Source: Aliiroseovarius halocynthiae
Lineage (GTDB): Bacteria; Pseudomonadota; Alphaproteobacteria; Rhodobacterales; Rhodobacteraceae
Assembly (NCBI RefSeq): GCF_007004645.1
Contig: NZ_ML660019.1
Coordinates: 1,722,671-1,786,670 of the forward strand
DNA: 64,000 nt
Direction of reading: 5' to 3'
The position numbers and the translations under genes were made by a program. How positions within the stretch are numbered: the first letter of the stretch is position 1; each line of letters opens with the position of its first letter. Of this stretch, positions 10,153 to 18,165 are shown piece after piece. The notes beneath the pieces were generated by a model. The model ran no database searches. It saw only the letters and a program-made list of their open reading frames with translations, and was not told the origin of the DNA.

Positions 10153-10630
10153 CGCCCCCCCCCTGACCCACTTCGACGCCGACGGACAGGCCCACATGGT
10201 CGATGTCTCGGGCAAGGCTGTGACGGATCGCGTCGCGCTGGCCGAAGGGTTTGTGCGCATGACGCCCCAGACACTCGCGCTGGTCACGTCAGGCACCGCC
10301 AAGAAAGGCGACGTTCTGGGCATTGCGCGTCTGGCGGGCATTATGGGGGCCAAGAAGACCTCGGACCTGATCCCACTGTGCCATCCGCTGCCAATCACCA
10401 AAGTTGCATTGGAACTTGAGCCGCAACCCGATCTGCCCGGTATACGCATCGCCGCAACTGTCAAAACCGGCGGGCAAACAGGCGTGGAAATGGAAGCGCT
10501 GACCGCTGTCTCAACCGCCTGCCTGACCGTCTATGACATGCTGAAAGCGGCCGAAAAGGGCATGGAAATCACGGGCATTCGCCTTCTGCGAAAAGAAGGC
10601 GGGAAATCGGGAACTTACGAGGCAGACTGA
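10149..10630 (+). CDS. moaC: Cyclic pyranopterin monophosphate synthase, start disrupted by a C9 tract
   Basis: MoaC makes cyclic pyranopterin monophosphate in molybdenum-cofactor synthesis. Conserved parts are present: [35 protein letters not shown] and [20 protein letters not shown]. The natural start appears to be ATG 10149, overlapping the trpC stop. From it, however, the frame runs through ACG and nine C into a TGA. The conserved frame begins with CTG at 10163, immediately after the C tract; the first in-frame ATG after trpC is 10196, which would lose the conserved LTHFD region. A C10 tract would restore a perfect MTPPPLTHFD start. The case is either a sequencing error, a frameshift or slippage. 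Confidence 0.9.
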
Positions 10631-11802
10631 TGATTACCGTGACCGAGGCTTTAGACGCGATTTTCAAGCTGGTCGGGCCTCTGGGCACCGAAAATGTCCG
10701 CTTGGCCGAGGCTGCCGGACGCGTGCTGGCAGCACCTGTCATCGCCACACGGATGCAGCCACCATTTGCCGCCTCTGCGATGGACGGCTACGCGCTGAAC
10801 GGGGTCGAGGCTGATCCCGAAGCCATGTTCCGCGTCATCGGTGAAAGCGCAGCCGGTCATGGGTTTGACGGCCGCGTCGGCCCGGGTGAATGCGTGCGTA
10901 TCTTCACCGGAGCGCCCCTTCCCGAGGGCACAAACCGTGTGATTATTCAGGAAGATACCGACCGCAAAGGCAACCTGATCACGCTGGCCCGTAAGCTGGA
11001 CAAAGGCCCGCATGTGCGCCCGGCCGGGGCCGATTTCAAACCCGGCGACACGATCCCCGCCCCTCGCGTCCTGACACCTGCCGATCTGGCACTTGCTGCT
11101 GCGATGAACGTGCCCAACTTGACCGTCACCCGCAAACCCGTGGTGGCGCTTCTGGCCACTGGGGACGAACTGGTCATGCCCGGCGAGGCCCCCGGCCCGG
11201 ATCAAATCATTGCCTCGAACAGCTTCGGTCTGAAAGCCCTGATCGACGCGAACGGAGGCCACGCCCGCATGCTGCCCATCGCACGCGACAATGCGGACAG
11301 TCTGCGCACGGCGTTCGAACTGGCAACAGATGCAGATCTGATCGTCACAATCGGCGGGGCTTCGGTCGGCGATCACGACATCGTTGCCGATGTTGCCGCC
11401 GAATTGGGCATGGATCAAAGCTTCTATAAGGTCCTGATGCGCCCCGGAAAGCCCTTGATGGCGGGACGGATGGGTGATGAAGCTATGATTGGGTTGCCGG
11501 GCAATCCCGTATCCTCGATGGTATGCGGCCACGTCTTTCTGATCCCTGCCCTGCGCGCCATGTTGGGACTTGGCGCCAGTGCCGCACCGCGCAAGACTGC
11601 GCGTTTGGCGCATGATGCAGCCCAGAATGGCCAGCGTGAACACTATATGCGCGCCCGAGTGGATGGCGATCAGATCACCATCTTTGACAGTCAGGACAGC
11701 GCGCTGCTGTCGGTATTGGCCCAAGCCAACGCACTTGCCATCCGCCCTGCGTCGGACCCTGCCCGCAGCGCCGGCGATGAAATCGCCTATCTTCAAATCT
11801 GA
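10630..11802 (+). CDS. moeA: Molybdopterin molybdenumtransferase
   Basis: MoeA inserts molybdate into adenylylated molybdopterin. The 390-residue protein has the family order: PFAASAMDGYAL near residue 50, RIFTGAPLPEG, a VIIQEDT segment, VALLATGDELV, TIGGASVGDHD, MRPGKPLMAGRMG and GLPGNPVSSMV, then the small C-terminal domain IV. It starts with TGATG overlap on moaC, so moaC-moeA are translationally coupled within the trp-mo operon. The lexA promoter begins right after the stop. Confidence 0.97.
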   Translation: MITVTEALDAIFKLVGPLGTENVRLAEAAGRVLAAPVIATRMQPPFAASAMDGYALNGVEADPEAMFRVIGESAAGHGFDGRVGPGECVRIFTGAPLPEGTNRVIIQEDTDRKGNLITLARKLDKGPHVRPAGADFKPGDTIPAPRVLTPADLALAAAMNVPNLTVTRKPVVALLATGDELVMPGEAPGPDQIIASNSFGLKALIDANGGHARMLPIARDNADSLRTAFELATDADLIVTIGGASVGDHDIVADVAAELGMDQSFYKVLMRPGKPLMAGRMGDEAMIGLPGNPVSSMVCGHVFLIPALRAMLGLGASAAPRKTARLAHDAAQNGQREHYMRARVDGDQITIFDSQDSALLSVLAQANALAIRPASDPARSAGDEIAYLQI

Positions 11803-11835
11803 CGGTGCATGCTTTGGCGGCTTCGGGCGCAACTG

Positions 11836-11875
11836 TTGACACAAATCAAGAACATGCGTAGAACATCCCTTGAAC
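11836..11875 (+). promoter_or_regulatory. lexA promoter with three GAAC half-sites (tandem LexA boxes)
   Basis: TTGACA (11836-11841) and TAGAAC (11859-11864) sit 17 bp apart. GAAC occurs at 11850, 11861 and 11872, giving GAAC-N7-GAAC-N7-GAAC; GAAC-N7-GAAC is the direct-repeat LexA box known from alphaproteobacteria. The middle half-site lies in the -10 element. Autoregulation is inferred. Confidence 0.8.
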
Positions 11876-11963
11876 GCTCTGCTAAAAGAGCCACGGAAGA
11901 AGGCTGCATACGACAGGTCTGGCGGCTGACTTCCCCCAAGTGAACGAGGATGGAGGAACGCAG

Positions 11964-12662
11964 ATGCTGACCCGCAAGCAGTTGGAACTTCTGGAATTTA
12001 TCCACAAGCGGATGCAGAAGGACGGGGTATCCCCATCTTTTGACGAGATGAAAGAGGCGCTGGACCTTCGTTCGAAATCCGGCATTCACCGCCTGATCAC
12101 CGCCTTGGAAGAACGTGGCTTTATCCGTCGTCTGGCGCACCGGGCCCGCGCGATCGAGATCGTCAAGCTGCCCGAAACCATGGACACTGGCGGGCGCGCA
12201 GGGTTTGAACCCCGCGTGGTCGAAGGCGGGCGTCCCGAAAGCACCCCCTCCAGTGCATTGCCATTGGAGGCGCTTGGCGTGAACGAACTGCCCCTTCTGG
12301 GCCGTATCGCCGCGGGTACTCCGATCGAAGCAATCACCGATGGTGCACAGCACGTATCAGTGCCTGGTGCGATGTTGGGGGCTGGTGGCCGCCACTATGC
12401 GCTTGAGGTTAAAGGGGATTCAATGGTCGACGCCGGGATCAACAATGGCGACGTTGTGGTGATCCGCGAAACCAACCAAGCCGATAATGGCGACATCGTC
12501 GTGGCACAGGTTGATGGGTATGAAGCGACCCTGAAACGTTTTCGCAAGAACGGCGACATGATTGCGCTTGAAGCTGCAAACCCTGCCTATGAGACCCGCC
12601 TTCTGCCGGAAGGTCAGGTGAAAGTGCAGGGCAAGCTGGTCGGGCTTATCCGCACGTATTGA
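11964..12662 (+). CDS. lexA: SOS repressor LexA
   Basis: LexA represses DNA-damage genes and cleaves itself when stimulated by RecA filaments. The 232-residue protein has a winged-helix N domain ([39 protein letters not shown]), a cleavage site AAG at residues 116-118, and the S24-type catalytic Ser153 in GDSMVDAG with Lys191 in EATLKRF. ATG 11964 follows GGAGG at 11952-11956 and matches the family start. Three GAAC half-sites overlap its promoter. It is followed by a strong terminator. Confidence 0.98.
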   Translation: MLTRKQLELLEFIHKRMQKDGVSPSFDEMKEALDLRSKSGIHRLITALEERGFIRRLAHRARAIEIVKLPETMDTGGRAGFEPRVVEGGRPESTPSSALPLEALGVNELPLLGRIAAGTPIEAITDGAQHVSVPGAMLGAGGRHYALEVKGDSMVDAGINNGDVVVIRETNQADNGDIVVAQVDGYEATLKRFRKNGDMIALEAANPAYETRLLPEGQVKVQGKLVGLIRTY

Positions 12663-12687
12663 TCCCTATCACAGCCACAGAACGAAG

Positions 12688-12715
12688 AAAGCCCGGCCAT
12701 TGTGCCGGGCTTTTT
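12688..12715 (+). terminator. Rho-independent terminator of lexA
   Basis: AAAGCCCGGC pairs with GCCGGGCTTT around a six-base loop, followed by T residues; 26 bp after the lexA stop and facing the end of convergent phaR. Confidence 0.88.
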
Positions 12716-12737
12716 ATGTCGCTTTACGCATTGGACC

Positions 12738-13307
12738 TTAACTGAGCTTAGACAATTGCGACTGAAGTTCGGTCAACTGTTTTTTGATCTTGTCCAATTC
12801 GTCCGTGTCACCAGATTTATCCGAGGCTTCATTCGCATCACTGTCCTGCCCCGGACCGGAAGATCCAGAAAAGCCACCCATCATGGCCTTCATAAAGGCC
12901 TCTTGCTGCGCCTGCATGGCTTCGAACCCGGGCATTTTCGCCATCGGATTGCCCATCGTGCCAAAGTTTTCCATCATCTGCGACTGACCATCGCGCAGCA
13001 TTTCAAAGCTGGCCGCCAGAAACTGTGGAACGACGCTTTGGGCTTGCGTTGTGTAGGACCGAACCAGATCTGTCAGTACATCCACGGGCAAGACATTCTC
13101 GCCCCGGCTTTCATGTTCTGCAATGATTTGCAGCAGATACTGTCGCGTCAGATCATCACCCGATTTCAGGTCAATGATCTGCACCTCACGCCCATCGCGG
13201 ATGAACCCCGCAATGTCGTCCAAGGTGACGTAATCGGACGTCTCCGTATTATAGAGCCGCCGACTTGCATATCGCTTGATCAGCAGCGCGTCCTGAGACT
13301 TGTTCAT
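12738..13307 (-). CDS. phaR: Polyhydroxyalkanoate synthesis repressor PhaR
   Basis: PhaR binds both DNA and nascent PHA; in the absence of polymer it represses phasin and its own gene. The 189-residue product has the PHB/PHA accumulation regulator domain (LIKRYASRRLYNTETSDYVT, IAGFIRDGREVQIIDLKSGDDLTR) and the second domain (VRSYTTQAQSVVPQFLAASFEML). It ends in a Ser/Asp/Glu-rich, coiled-coil-like tail. GGAGGTAAT precedes ATG 13307. A TTCTGCACTGCAA element 24 bp upstream of the start is a likely autoregulatory site. Confidence 0.95.
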   Translation of the reverse strand: MNKSQDALLIKRYASRRLYNTETSDYVTLDDIAGFIRDGREVQIIDLKSGDDLTRQYLLQIIAEHESRGENVLPVDVLTDLVRSYTTQAQSVVPQFLAASFEMLRDGQSQMMENFGTMGNPMAKMPGFEAMQAQQEAFMKAMMGGFSGSSGPGQDSDANEASDKSGDTDELDKIKKQLTELQSQLSKLS

Positions 13308-13330
13308 ATTACCTCCCCGCAGATTTTCCT

Positions 13331-13343
13331 TTCTGCACTGCAA
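13331..13343. promoter_or_regulatory. PhaR-type site upstream of phaR
   Basis: TTCTGCACTGCAA contains CTGC-ACT-GCA, close to the CTGC-N3-GCAG pattern reported for PhaR of Paracoccus. The same 13-mer recurs at 43560-43572. Confidence 0.6.
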
Positions 13344-13404
13344 AAGCCTAACAGCGCCGGGCACAAAGGCAAGAGTTTTGCTCAAATTCAACACAACATG
13401 CCCA

Positions 13405-13437
13405 AACGGAAAAGGACGGGCCATTGACCCGTCCTTT
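13405..13437 (-). terminator. Terminator-like hairpin after phaP
   Basis: AAAGGACGGG (13411-13420) pairs perfectly with CCCGTCCTTT (13428-13437). On the minus strand the stem is followed by TTTTCCGTTT, about 45 bp after the phaP stop. Confidence 0.6.
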
Positions 13438-13480
13438 CAGGAATTGCCGGGGGGAGGAAAGCTCCGGCAGAATTTCCTGC

Positions 13481-13924
13481 TTATTTGGCAGTTGCCTTCT
13501 TGGTGGCTTTCGACACTTCGTCGGTGGCTTTCTTGACGGCAGCCTGAGCTTCTTCGCCCAGTTCTTTGCCAGCAGCCATCATCAGTTCAACGGTTTCAGC
13601 CTGAACTTTTTTTGCAACTTCGGCAAAAGCAGCCATGTTCTCGGCGGCCAGCTCAGCCTGAGCCGAAGCGAAGTCGGTCATGGCTTTGGTGTAGTCAGCG
13701 GCGTCTTCTTTGGCAGCAGCAACGTCGCCCATTTTGGCCAAAGTTTCTTTGGTCCATTTGGTCGAGATCTCGGCCGATTTGTCAGCAGCTTGCAAAGCAA
13801 CTTTGGTCATTTTCTCGCCCATAGCAGCTTGGTTTTTGAAAGCGTCTTGGGCAACCGACATGTCCACAGGGAAGTTGGCCATCATGTCCTGGAACATCTT
13901 GGTAAAATCTTGGGTCTTAGTCAT
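13481..13924 (-). CDS. phaP: Phasin (PHA granule-associated protein)
   Basis: A 147-residue, helical, Ala/Lys-rich protein starting MTKTQDFTKMFQDMMANFPV and ending in a lysine/alanine tail, typical of alphaproteobacterial phasins that coat polyhydroxyalkanoate granules and set their size. It lies between phaR and phaC, all on the minus strand. AGGAG precedes ATG 13924; longer in-frame starts upstream have no family support. Two CTGC-N3-GCAG elements 70-106 bp upstream indicate control by PhaR. Confidence 0.9.
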   Translation of the reverse strand: MTKTQDFTKMFQDMMANFPVDMSVAQDAFKNQAAMGEKMTKVALQAADKSAEISTKWTKETLAKMGDVAAAKEDAADYTKAMTDFASAQAELAAENMAAFAEVAKKVQAETVELMMAAGKELGEEAQAAVKKATDEVSKATKKATAK

Positions 13925-13993
13925 CGTATTACTCCTAGAGTATCGGGAGCGCTGGGAGGATGCGCTGTTTTGTTTCTGCACCCAATATGGATG

Positions 13994-14030
13994 CTGCAGC
14001 GCAGCAATTCAAGCTTTTTCTGCACTGCAG
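13994..14030. promoter_or_regulatory. Two PhaR-type sites upstream of phaP
   Basis: CTGC-AGC-GCAG at 13994-14004 and CTGC-ACT-GCAG at 14020-14030 are both exact matches to the CTGC-N3-GCAG pattern, 26 bp apart. PhaR binding is inferred from family knowledge. Confidence 0.7.
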
Positions 14031-14075
14031 CATGTAACACTTTTAAGTTGTTTGCTTCCAAACCCTTATGACCGC

Positions 14076-15881
14076 CTAATCGCGCGATTTTGCAATGACA
14101 TATGTACCGGGCGCAGGCGCCAGCGACTTATGGGACGAATCACCGGGCTGGCGCGCATCCACCTTTTTGCCCGACTTTTTTGCCAGCCATTTGTCCCAAC
14201 GCCCCCACCACGATCCCTCATGGAAGCTGGCAGCGGCATGCCAATCCTCGGGACTGTCAGGCCAGTCGTCGTTGGTATAGTGGCCGTATTTCTTCTTTGT
14301 CGGCGGGTTTACAATGCCCGCGATATGGCCGCTTTCAGACAGGATAAAGGTCTTGTCCTTGCCGGACATCTGCCGCATCCCAGCGTATGATGATTTCCAC
14401 GCCGCGATATGGTCCGTCTCGCAGGCGATGGCGCAGATCGGCGTATCTACATCTGGCAGTGACAGCGTTTCGCCCAGCAACTCGAACCCATCTTCTGCGA
14501 ATTCGTTGCCCACGCACAGCCCGCGCAAATACTCCACCGTCATTTTGGCAGGCAGATTGGTGCTGTCACCATTCCAATAGAGCAAATCAAATGCTGGTGG
14601 GGTCTTTCCCAACATGTAACTGTTGATCGCCGGACCATAGATCAGGTCATTCGGCCGCAAATAAGAAAAGGTGCGCGACATGAAGAAGCTATCCAAATAG
14701 CCGCGTTCCGTGACCTCTTCTTCAATTCCATCGACAAAATCGTCATCCAGAAACACGCCGACCTCGCCCTGATCCGAAAAATCGGTGAGCGTGGTAAAGA
14801 ATGTGGCCGAGTTAATAGACTTGTCCCCACGCTTCTTCATCAATGCCAACGTCAGGGACAGCGTGGTGCCCGCGATGCAATAGCCAACCACGTTCACTTT
14901 CTGCTGGCCGGTGATGTCTTTCACCTCGCGGATCGCAGCCATATAGCCGTCTTCCACATAGTCCCCCAACCCCACATCGCGATAGGATTCATCTGGGTTC
15001 ACCCAGCTGACGACAAACAGTGTATAGCCCTGATCGACGATCCATTTGATCAGACTGTTCTGTGCCTTCAGATCCATAATGTAGAATTTATTGATCCATG
15101 GTGGGAAAATGATCAGCGGCCGCGCGTGCACTTTTTCCGTGGTTGGGGCGTATTGAATCAACTCGATCATACGGTTGCGGAAGACCACCTCGCCCGGCGT
15201 GGTGGCGATGTTGCTACCCACCTCGAACGCGCTTTCATCTACGAGCTTTACCAGAAGTTCACCATCATTGGCTTCCAGATCCGACACGAGGTTTTCAAGC
15301 CCATCCACCAGCGACTGCCCGTTGGTTTCGATGGCGCGTTCCATCGCGTCGGGATTGGTGCCCAGAAAATTGGTCGGGCTCATCATGTCGATCATCTGCT
15401 GGGTAAAGAAATCCAGCCGCTTACGTTCCTCGGCATCCAGCCCCTCGACACCATCCATTGCCTCGGCCATTGCGCCCGATGTGATTTGATATTGCCGCTT
15501 CAGATAGTTGAAATAGGGATGGGTTTGCCAAAGGGGGTTGGTAAAGCGGCGATCCTTGGGGGAGTGATCTTCGGGCGCATTGAAATCGCCAGCCATCAGA
15601 GCAGACTGTGCTTCGACCGCGTGTTCCAGTGTCTTACCCCAAAAGGCCGCCTGCTGTTCGATCATTTTCGCGGGGTTCGCCATCATATCCGACCACATGG
15701 AACTGGCCGCTTTTAGATAAAATTCCTGCCCCGGCCCTTGCAGGCTGGATCGGACGGGTTTGCGGTGTGACATGATTTCGCCAAGGCGGGCAGACAACGC
15801 TTCTATCTTGGCGAGATTCGCGCCCAGTTCGCTTGCTTCCAGCGCCTCTGACGTCGAACTTTCCTTTTGATCTGTTGTCAT
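14076..15881 (-). CDS. phaC: Class I poly(3-hydroxyalkanoate) synthase
   Basis: PhaC polymerises (R)-3-hydroxyacyl-CoA into PHA on the granule surface. The 601-residue length fits class I. The lipase-like box GYCIAGT puts the nucleophile at Cys335. The other members of the triad are an Asp in CETDHIAAW and a His in SGHIAGIVNPP towards the C terminus. Conserved PLIIFPPWINKFYIMDL and PPAFDLLYWNGDSTNLPA are present. GGGGGGA precedes ATG 15881. It is divergent from phaZ, across a 111-bp shared region. Confidence 0.98.
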   Translation of the reverse strand: MTTDQKESSTSEALEASELGANLAKIEALSARLGEIMSHRKPVRSSLQGPGQEFYLKAASSMWSDMMANPAKMIEQQAAFWGKTLEHAVEAQSALMAGDFNAPEDHSPKDRRFTNPLWQTHPYFNYLKRQYQITSGAMAEAMDGVEGLDAEERKRLDFFTQQMIDMMSPTNFLGTNPDAMERAIETNGQSLVDGLENLVSDLEANDGELLVKLVDESAFEVGSNIATTPGEVVFRNRMIELIQYAPTTEKVHARPLIIFPPWINKFYIMDLKAQNSLIKWIVDQGYTLFVVSWVNPDESYRDVGLGDYVEDGYMAAIREVKDITGQQKVNVVGYCIAGTTLSLTLALMKKRGDKSINSATFFTTLTDFSDQGEVGVFLDDDFVDGIEEEVTERGYLDSFFMSRTFSYLRPNDLIYGPAINSYMLGKTPPAFDLLYWNGDSTNLPAKMTVEYLRGLCVGNEFAEDGFELLGETLSLPDVDTPICAIACETDHIAAWKSSYAGMRQMSGKDKTFILSESGHIAGIVNPPTKKKYGHYTNDDWPDSPEDWHAAASFHEGSWWGRWDKWLAKKSGKKVDARQPGDSSHKSLAPAPGTYVIAKSRD

Positions 15882-15992
15882 GAAATGATTTCCCCCCTAT
15901 CCTTTCGCTGTTGCAGCATATCAAAAACCGCATATGTTTATGACTATGCGAATGCAGAAACGAAAAAGCAAAGCCTAATTGAGGGGCAGCAC

Positions 15993-17294
15993 ATGCGTTA
16001 CATGGCGACCTACGACCTGATGGAGACCATCCGAAACACGAATCAGTGGCTTGGTGCGACGGCGGCTGCGATGGGGTCTTACCCCGCAACATCCTTGTTC
16101 CCCAGCCCGATTTTCCAGATGATGGCCGCGTGGGGTGAAGTGACGGAACGCAGCTTTCACCGCATGATTGTAAAGCCCGACTGGGGCATTACCAGCGTGG
16201 TGGCCGAAGATGGCCGCGACCACATGGTTGAGATTGAAAAACTGGTTGAACGCCCCTTCGGTGACCTGATCAAATTCAATGTTCTAGGTCGCCCGGAAAA
16301 GGCCCGCCGCGTGATGCTGGTTGCGCCGATGTCAGGCCACTATGCAACCTTGCTGCGCTCTACCGTTGCAAGCCTTCTTCCCGACGCTGAAGTTTATGTG
16401 ACCGACTGGCACAATGCCCGTGATATTCCGGTCAGCAAAGGCAAGTTCGACGTCGAGGATTACACCCTCTATCTTGTTGATTTCATGCGACACCTTGGTC
16501 CAGACGTCAACATCGTTGCGGTTTGCCAGCCTGCCCCGCTGACACTGGCTGCCACGGCCTATCTGGCCGAGATTGACCCCGAGGCGCAGCCCCAAACGAT
16601 GACCCTTATCGGGGGCCCGATTGACCCAGATGCTGCGGCCACTGACGTGACCGACTTTGGCCACCGCGTAACGATGGGGCAACTGGAAGAGACAGCAATC
16701 CAGCGTGTTGGTTTCAAATATGCTGGCGCAGGCCGTTTGGTTTACCCTGGCCTTCTGCAACTCGCGGGTTTCATGTCGATGAATGCCGAAACGCACTCGA
16801 AAGCATTTGCCGACCAGGTAATGCGCGCCGCTAAGGGTGAAGCGTCGGACCATGACAAACACAACCGGTTCTATGACGAATATCTTGCCGTGATGGATAT
16901 GACCGCCGAATTCTATCTGTCCACCGTCGAACGCATCTTCAAAAATGGCGAGATCGCGAAGAACCAATTTGTTGTCGATGGTCACAAGATCGATATTGGA
17001 AAGATCACAGATGTTGCGGTCAAAACCGTTGAAGGGTCCAACGATGACATCAGTGCGCCGGGCCAATGTGTCGCCGCACTGGACATGTTGACCGGCCTAT
17101 CCGACGACAAAAAGGCCAGCCATCTTGAGGAAGGCGCAGGCCATTACGGGATTTTCGCGGGCAAAAGCTGGCGTAACAATATCCGCCCGCTTGTGTTGGA
17201 GTTCATTGATCAGAACGCTGGGCGGCATGCCGCCCAAGCCGCCAAGAAAAAAGCGTCCAAGAAGAAGCCAGTTAAGATCAAAGCGGTCAGCTAA
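15993..17294 (+). CDS. phaZ: Intracellular polyhydroxyalkanoate depolymerase
   Basis: PhaZ degrades the stored polymer inside the cell. The 433-residue product belongs to the intracellular PHB depolymerase family: MRYMATYDLMETIRNTNQWL at the start, VMLVAPMSGHYATLLRSTV, YVTDWHNARDIPVSKGKFDV, and VAVCQPAPLTLAA with the presumed nucleophile Cys178. It ends in a lysine-rich tail that could bind granules or DNA. GAGGGG precedes ATG 15993. It is divergent from phaC, so the shared region probably regulates synthesis and breakdown together. A terminator follows. Confidence 0.95.
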   Translation: MRYMATYDLMETIRNTNQWLGATAAAMGSYPATSLFPSPIFQMMAAWGEVTERSFHRMIVKPDWGITSVVAEDGRDHMVEIEKLVERPFGDLIKFNVLGRPEKARRVMLVAPMSGHYATLLRSTVASLLPDAEVYVTDWHNARDIPVSKGKFDVEDYTLYLVDFMRHLGPDVNIVAVCQPAPLTLAATAYLAEIDPEAQPQTMTLIGGPIDPDAAATDVTDFGHRVTMGQLEETAIQRVGFKYAGAGRLVYPGLLQLAGFMSMNAETHSKAFADQVMRAAKGEASDHDKHNRFYDEYLAVMDMTAEFYLSTVERIFKNGEIAKNQFVVDGHKIDIGKITDVAVKTVEGSNDDISAPGQCVAALDMLTGLSDDKKASHLEEGAGHYGIFAGKSWRNNIRPLVLEFIDQNAGRHAAQAAKKKASKKKPVKIKAVS

Positions 17295-17313
17295 TACGAA
17301 AACCTTCGATACA

Positions 17314-17345
17314 AAAAGACGCGCCCGATGTGGCGCGTTTTTTTG
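17314..17345 (+). terminator. Rho-independent terminator of phaZ
   Basis: ACGCGCC pairs with GGCGCGT around CGATGT, flanked by an A-run and a seven-base T-run; 20 bp after the phaZ stop, facing the end of the convergent hydrolase gene. Confidence 0.85.
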
Positions 17346-17373
17346 TTCTTGGAAGGGGGGTGGACCATCGGGG

Positions 17374-18099
17374 TTAGGCGATGGCACGCTCTCGCAGCTG
17401 CAACGGCAATCCCATCCATGCGCGGAGACCGATATTCACATGTTCCGGCATTTCCAGTGTGGGCAGGTGGCCGGCCTCGGGCAGGATCACCAATTCGGCA
17501 TCTTGGATAAGCTCTGACATGGTTTCATGCCGCTTAGGCGGGGTCAGCGTGTCATGCGCCCCACACATAACCATCGTTGGAATTTTCAATCGCTGAAGTG
17601 CGCGCTGCGCGTCTGACCGGCGCTGAAGTGCGCGGGCCTGCCGGACAAACAACTCTGGCCCCAAATCCCGCGCCATTTGATACACCAGATCCATGATCTC
17701 TGACCGTTGCTCGGTTGGGGCAAGGCAATTCGGTGAAAACGCATCTGCCATCGCTTCGTCCAGTCGACCGGCAATGGCGCGCACGATCTGAGGCTCACGC
17801 CAACCGGCCTGTGCGGGCGTATCTGACAGCGGAGTAGTCGAAATCAACGCCAGCCGGTTCACCCGATCAGGTGCACGTCGTGCCATCTCCATCGCGACGA
17901 TGCCACCAAGGCTAAGCCCCGCCAGCGCAAAGCGTGTGGGCAATTGATCCAGCAACAGCGACGCCATCTCGCGCACAGTGTCGCCTTGCGTTGGAGCAGC
18001 CACGATCACGGTGTGATCGCGTGATAAATCATTGATTTGTGGGCCGAAAACCCGTGCATCGCACATCATTCCGGGGATCAGAACCAAGGGTTCCTTCAT
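17374..18099 (-). CDS. Alpha/beta hydrolase
   Basis: A 241-residue cytoplasmic alpha/beta hydrolase. LVLIPGMMCDARVF carries the oxyanion region, the nucleophile elbow is LAGLSLGGIVAME (serine near residue 82), an acid follows in MCGAHDTLTPP, and the histidine is in LPEAGHLPTLE. This matches the general family that includes pimeloyl-ester and lactone hydrolases; no substrate can be assigned. It is the last of four minus-strand genes starting with the glycosylase-like gene, with a 66-bp gap to the next hydrolase. Confidence 0.85.
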   Translation of the reverse strand: MKEPLVLIPGMMCDARVFGPQINDLSRDHTVIVAAPTQGDTVREMASLLLDQLPTRFALAGLSLGGIVAMEMARRAPDRVNRLALISTTPLSDTPAQAGWREPQIVRAIAGRLDEAMADAFSPNCLAPTEQRSEIMDLVYQMARDLGPELFVRQARALQRRSDAQRALQRLKIPTMVMCGAHDTLTPPKRHETMSELIQDAELVILPEAGHLPTLEMPEHVNIGLRAWMGLPLQLRERAIA

Positions 18100-18165
18100 G
18101 CCTGCCTCGTCTGTTTTTTTATCTTCGTTGGCAGAACTGTGGTCGCTGACCCGAATGGGCGCAAG

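Noticed and set aside
10651-11844. Antisense frame over moeA
   Set aside because: Mirror of a well-supported MoeA gene; no motifs of its own.
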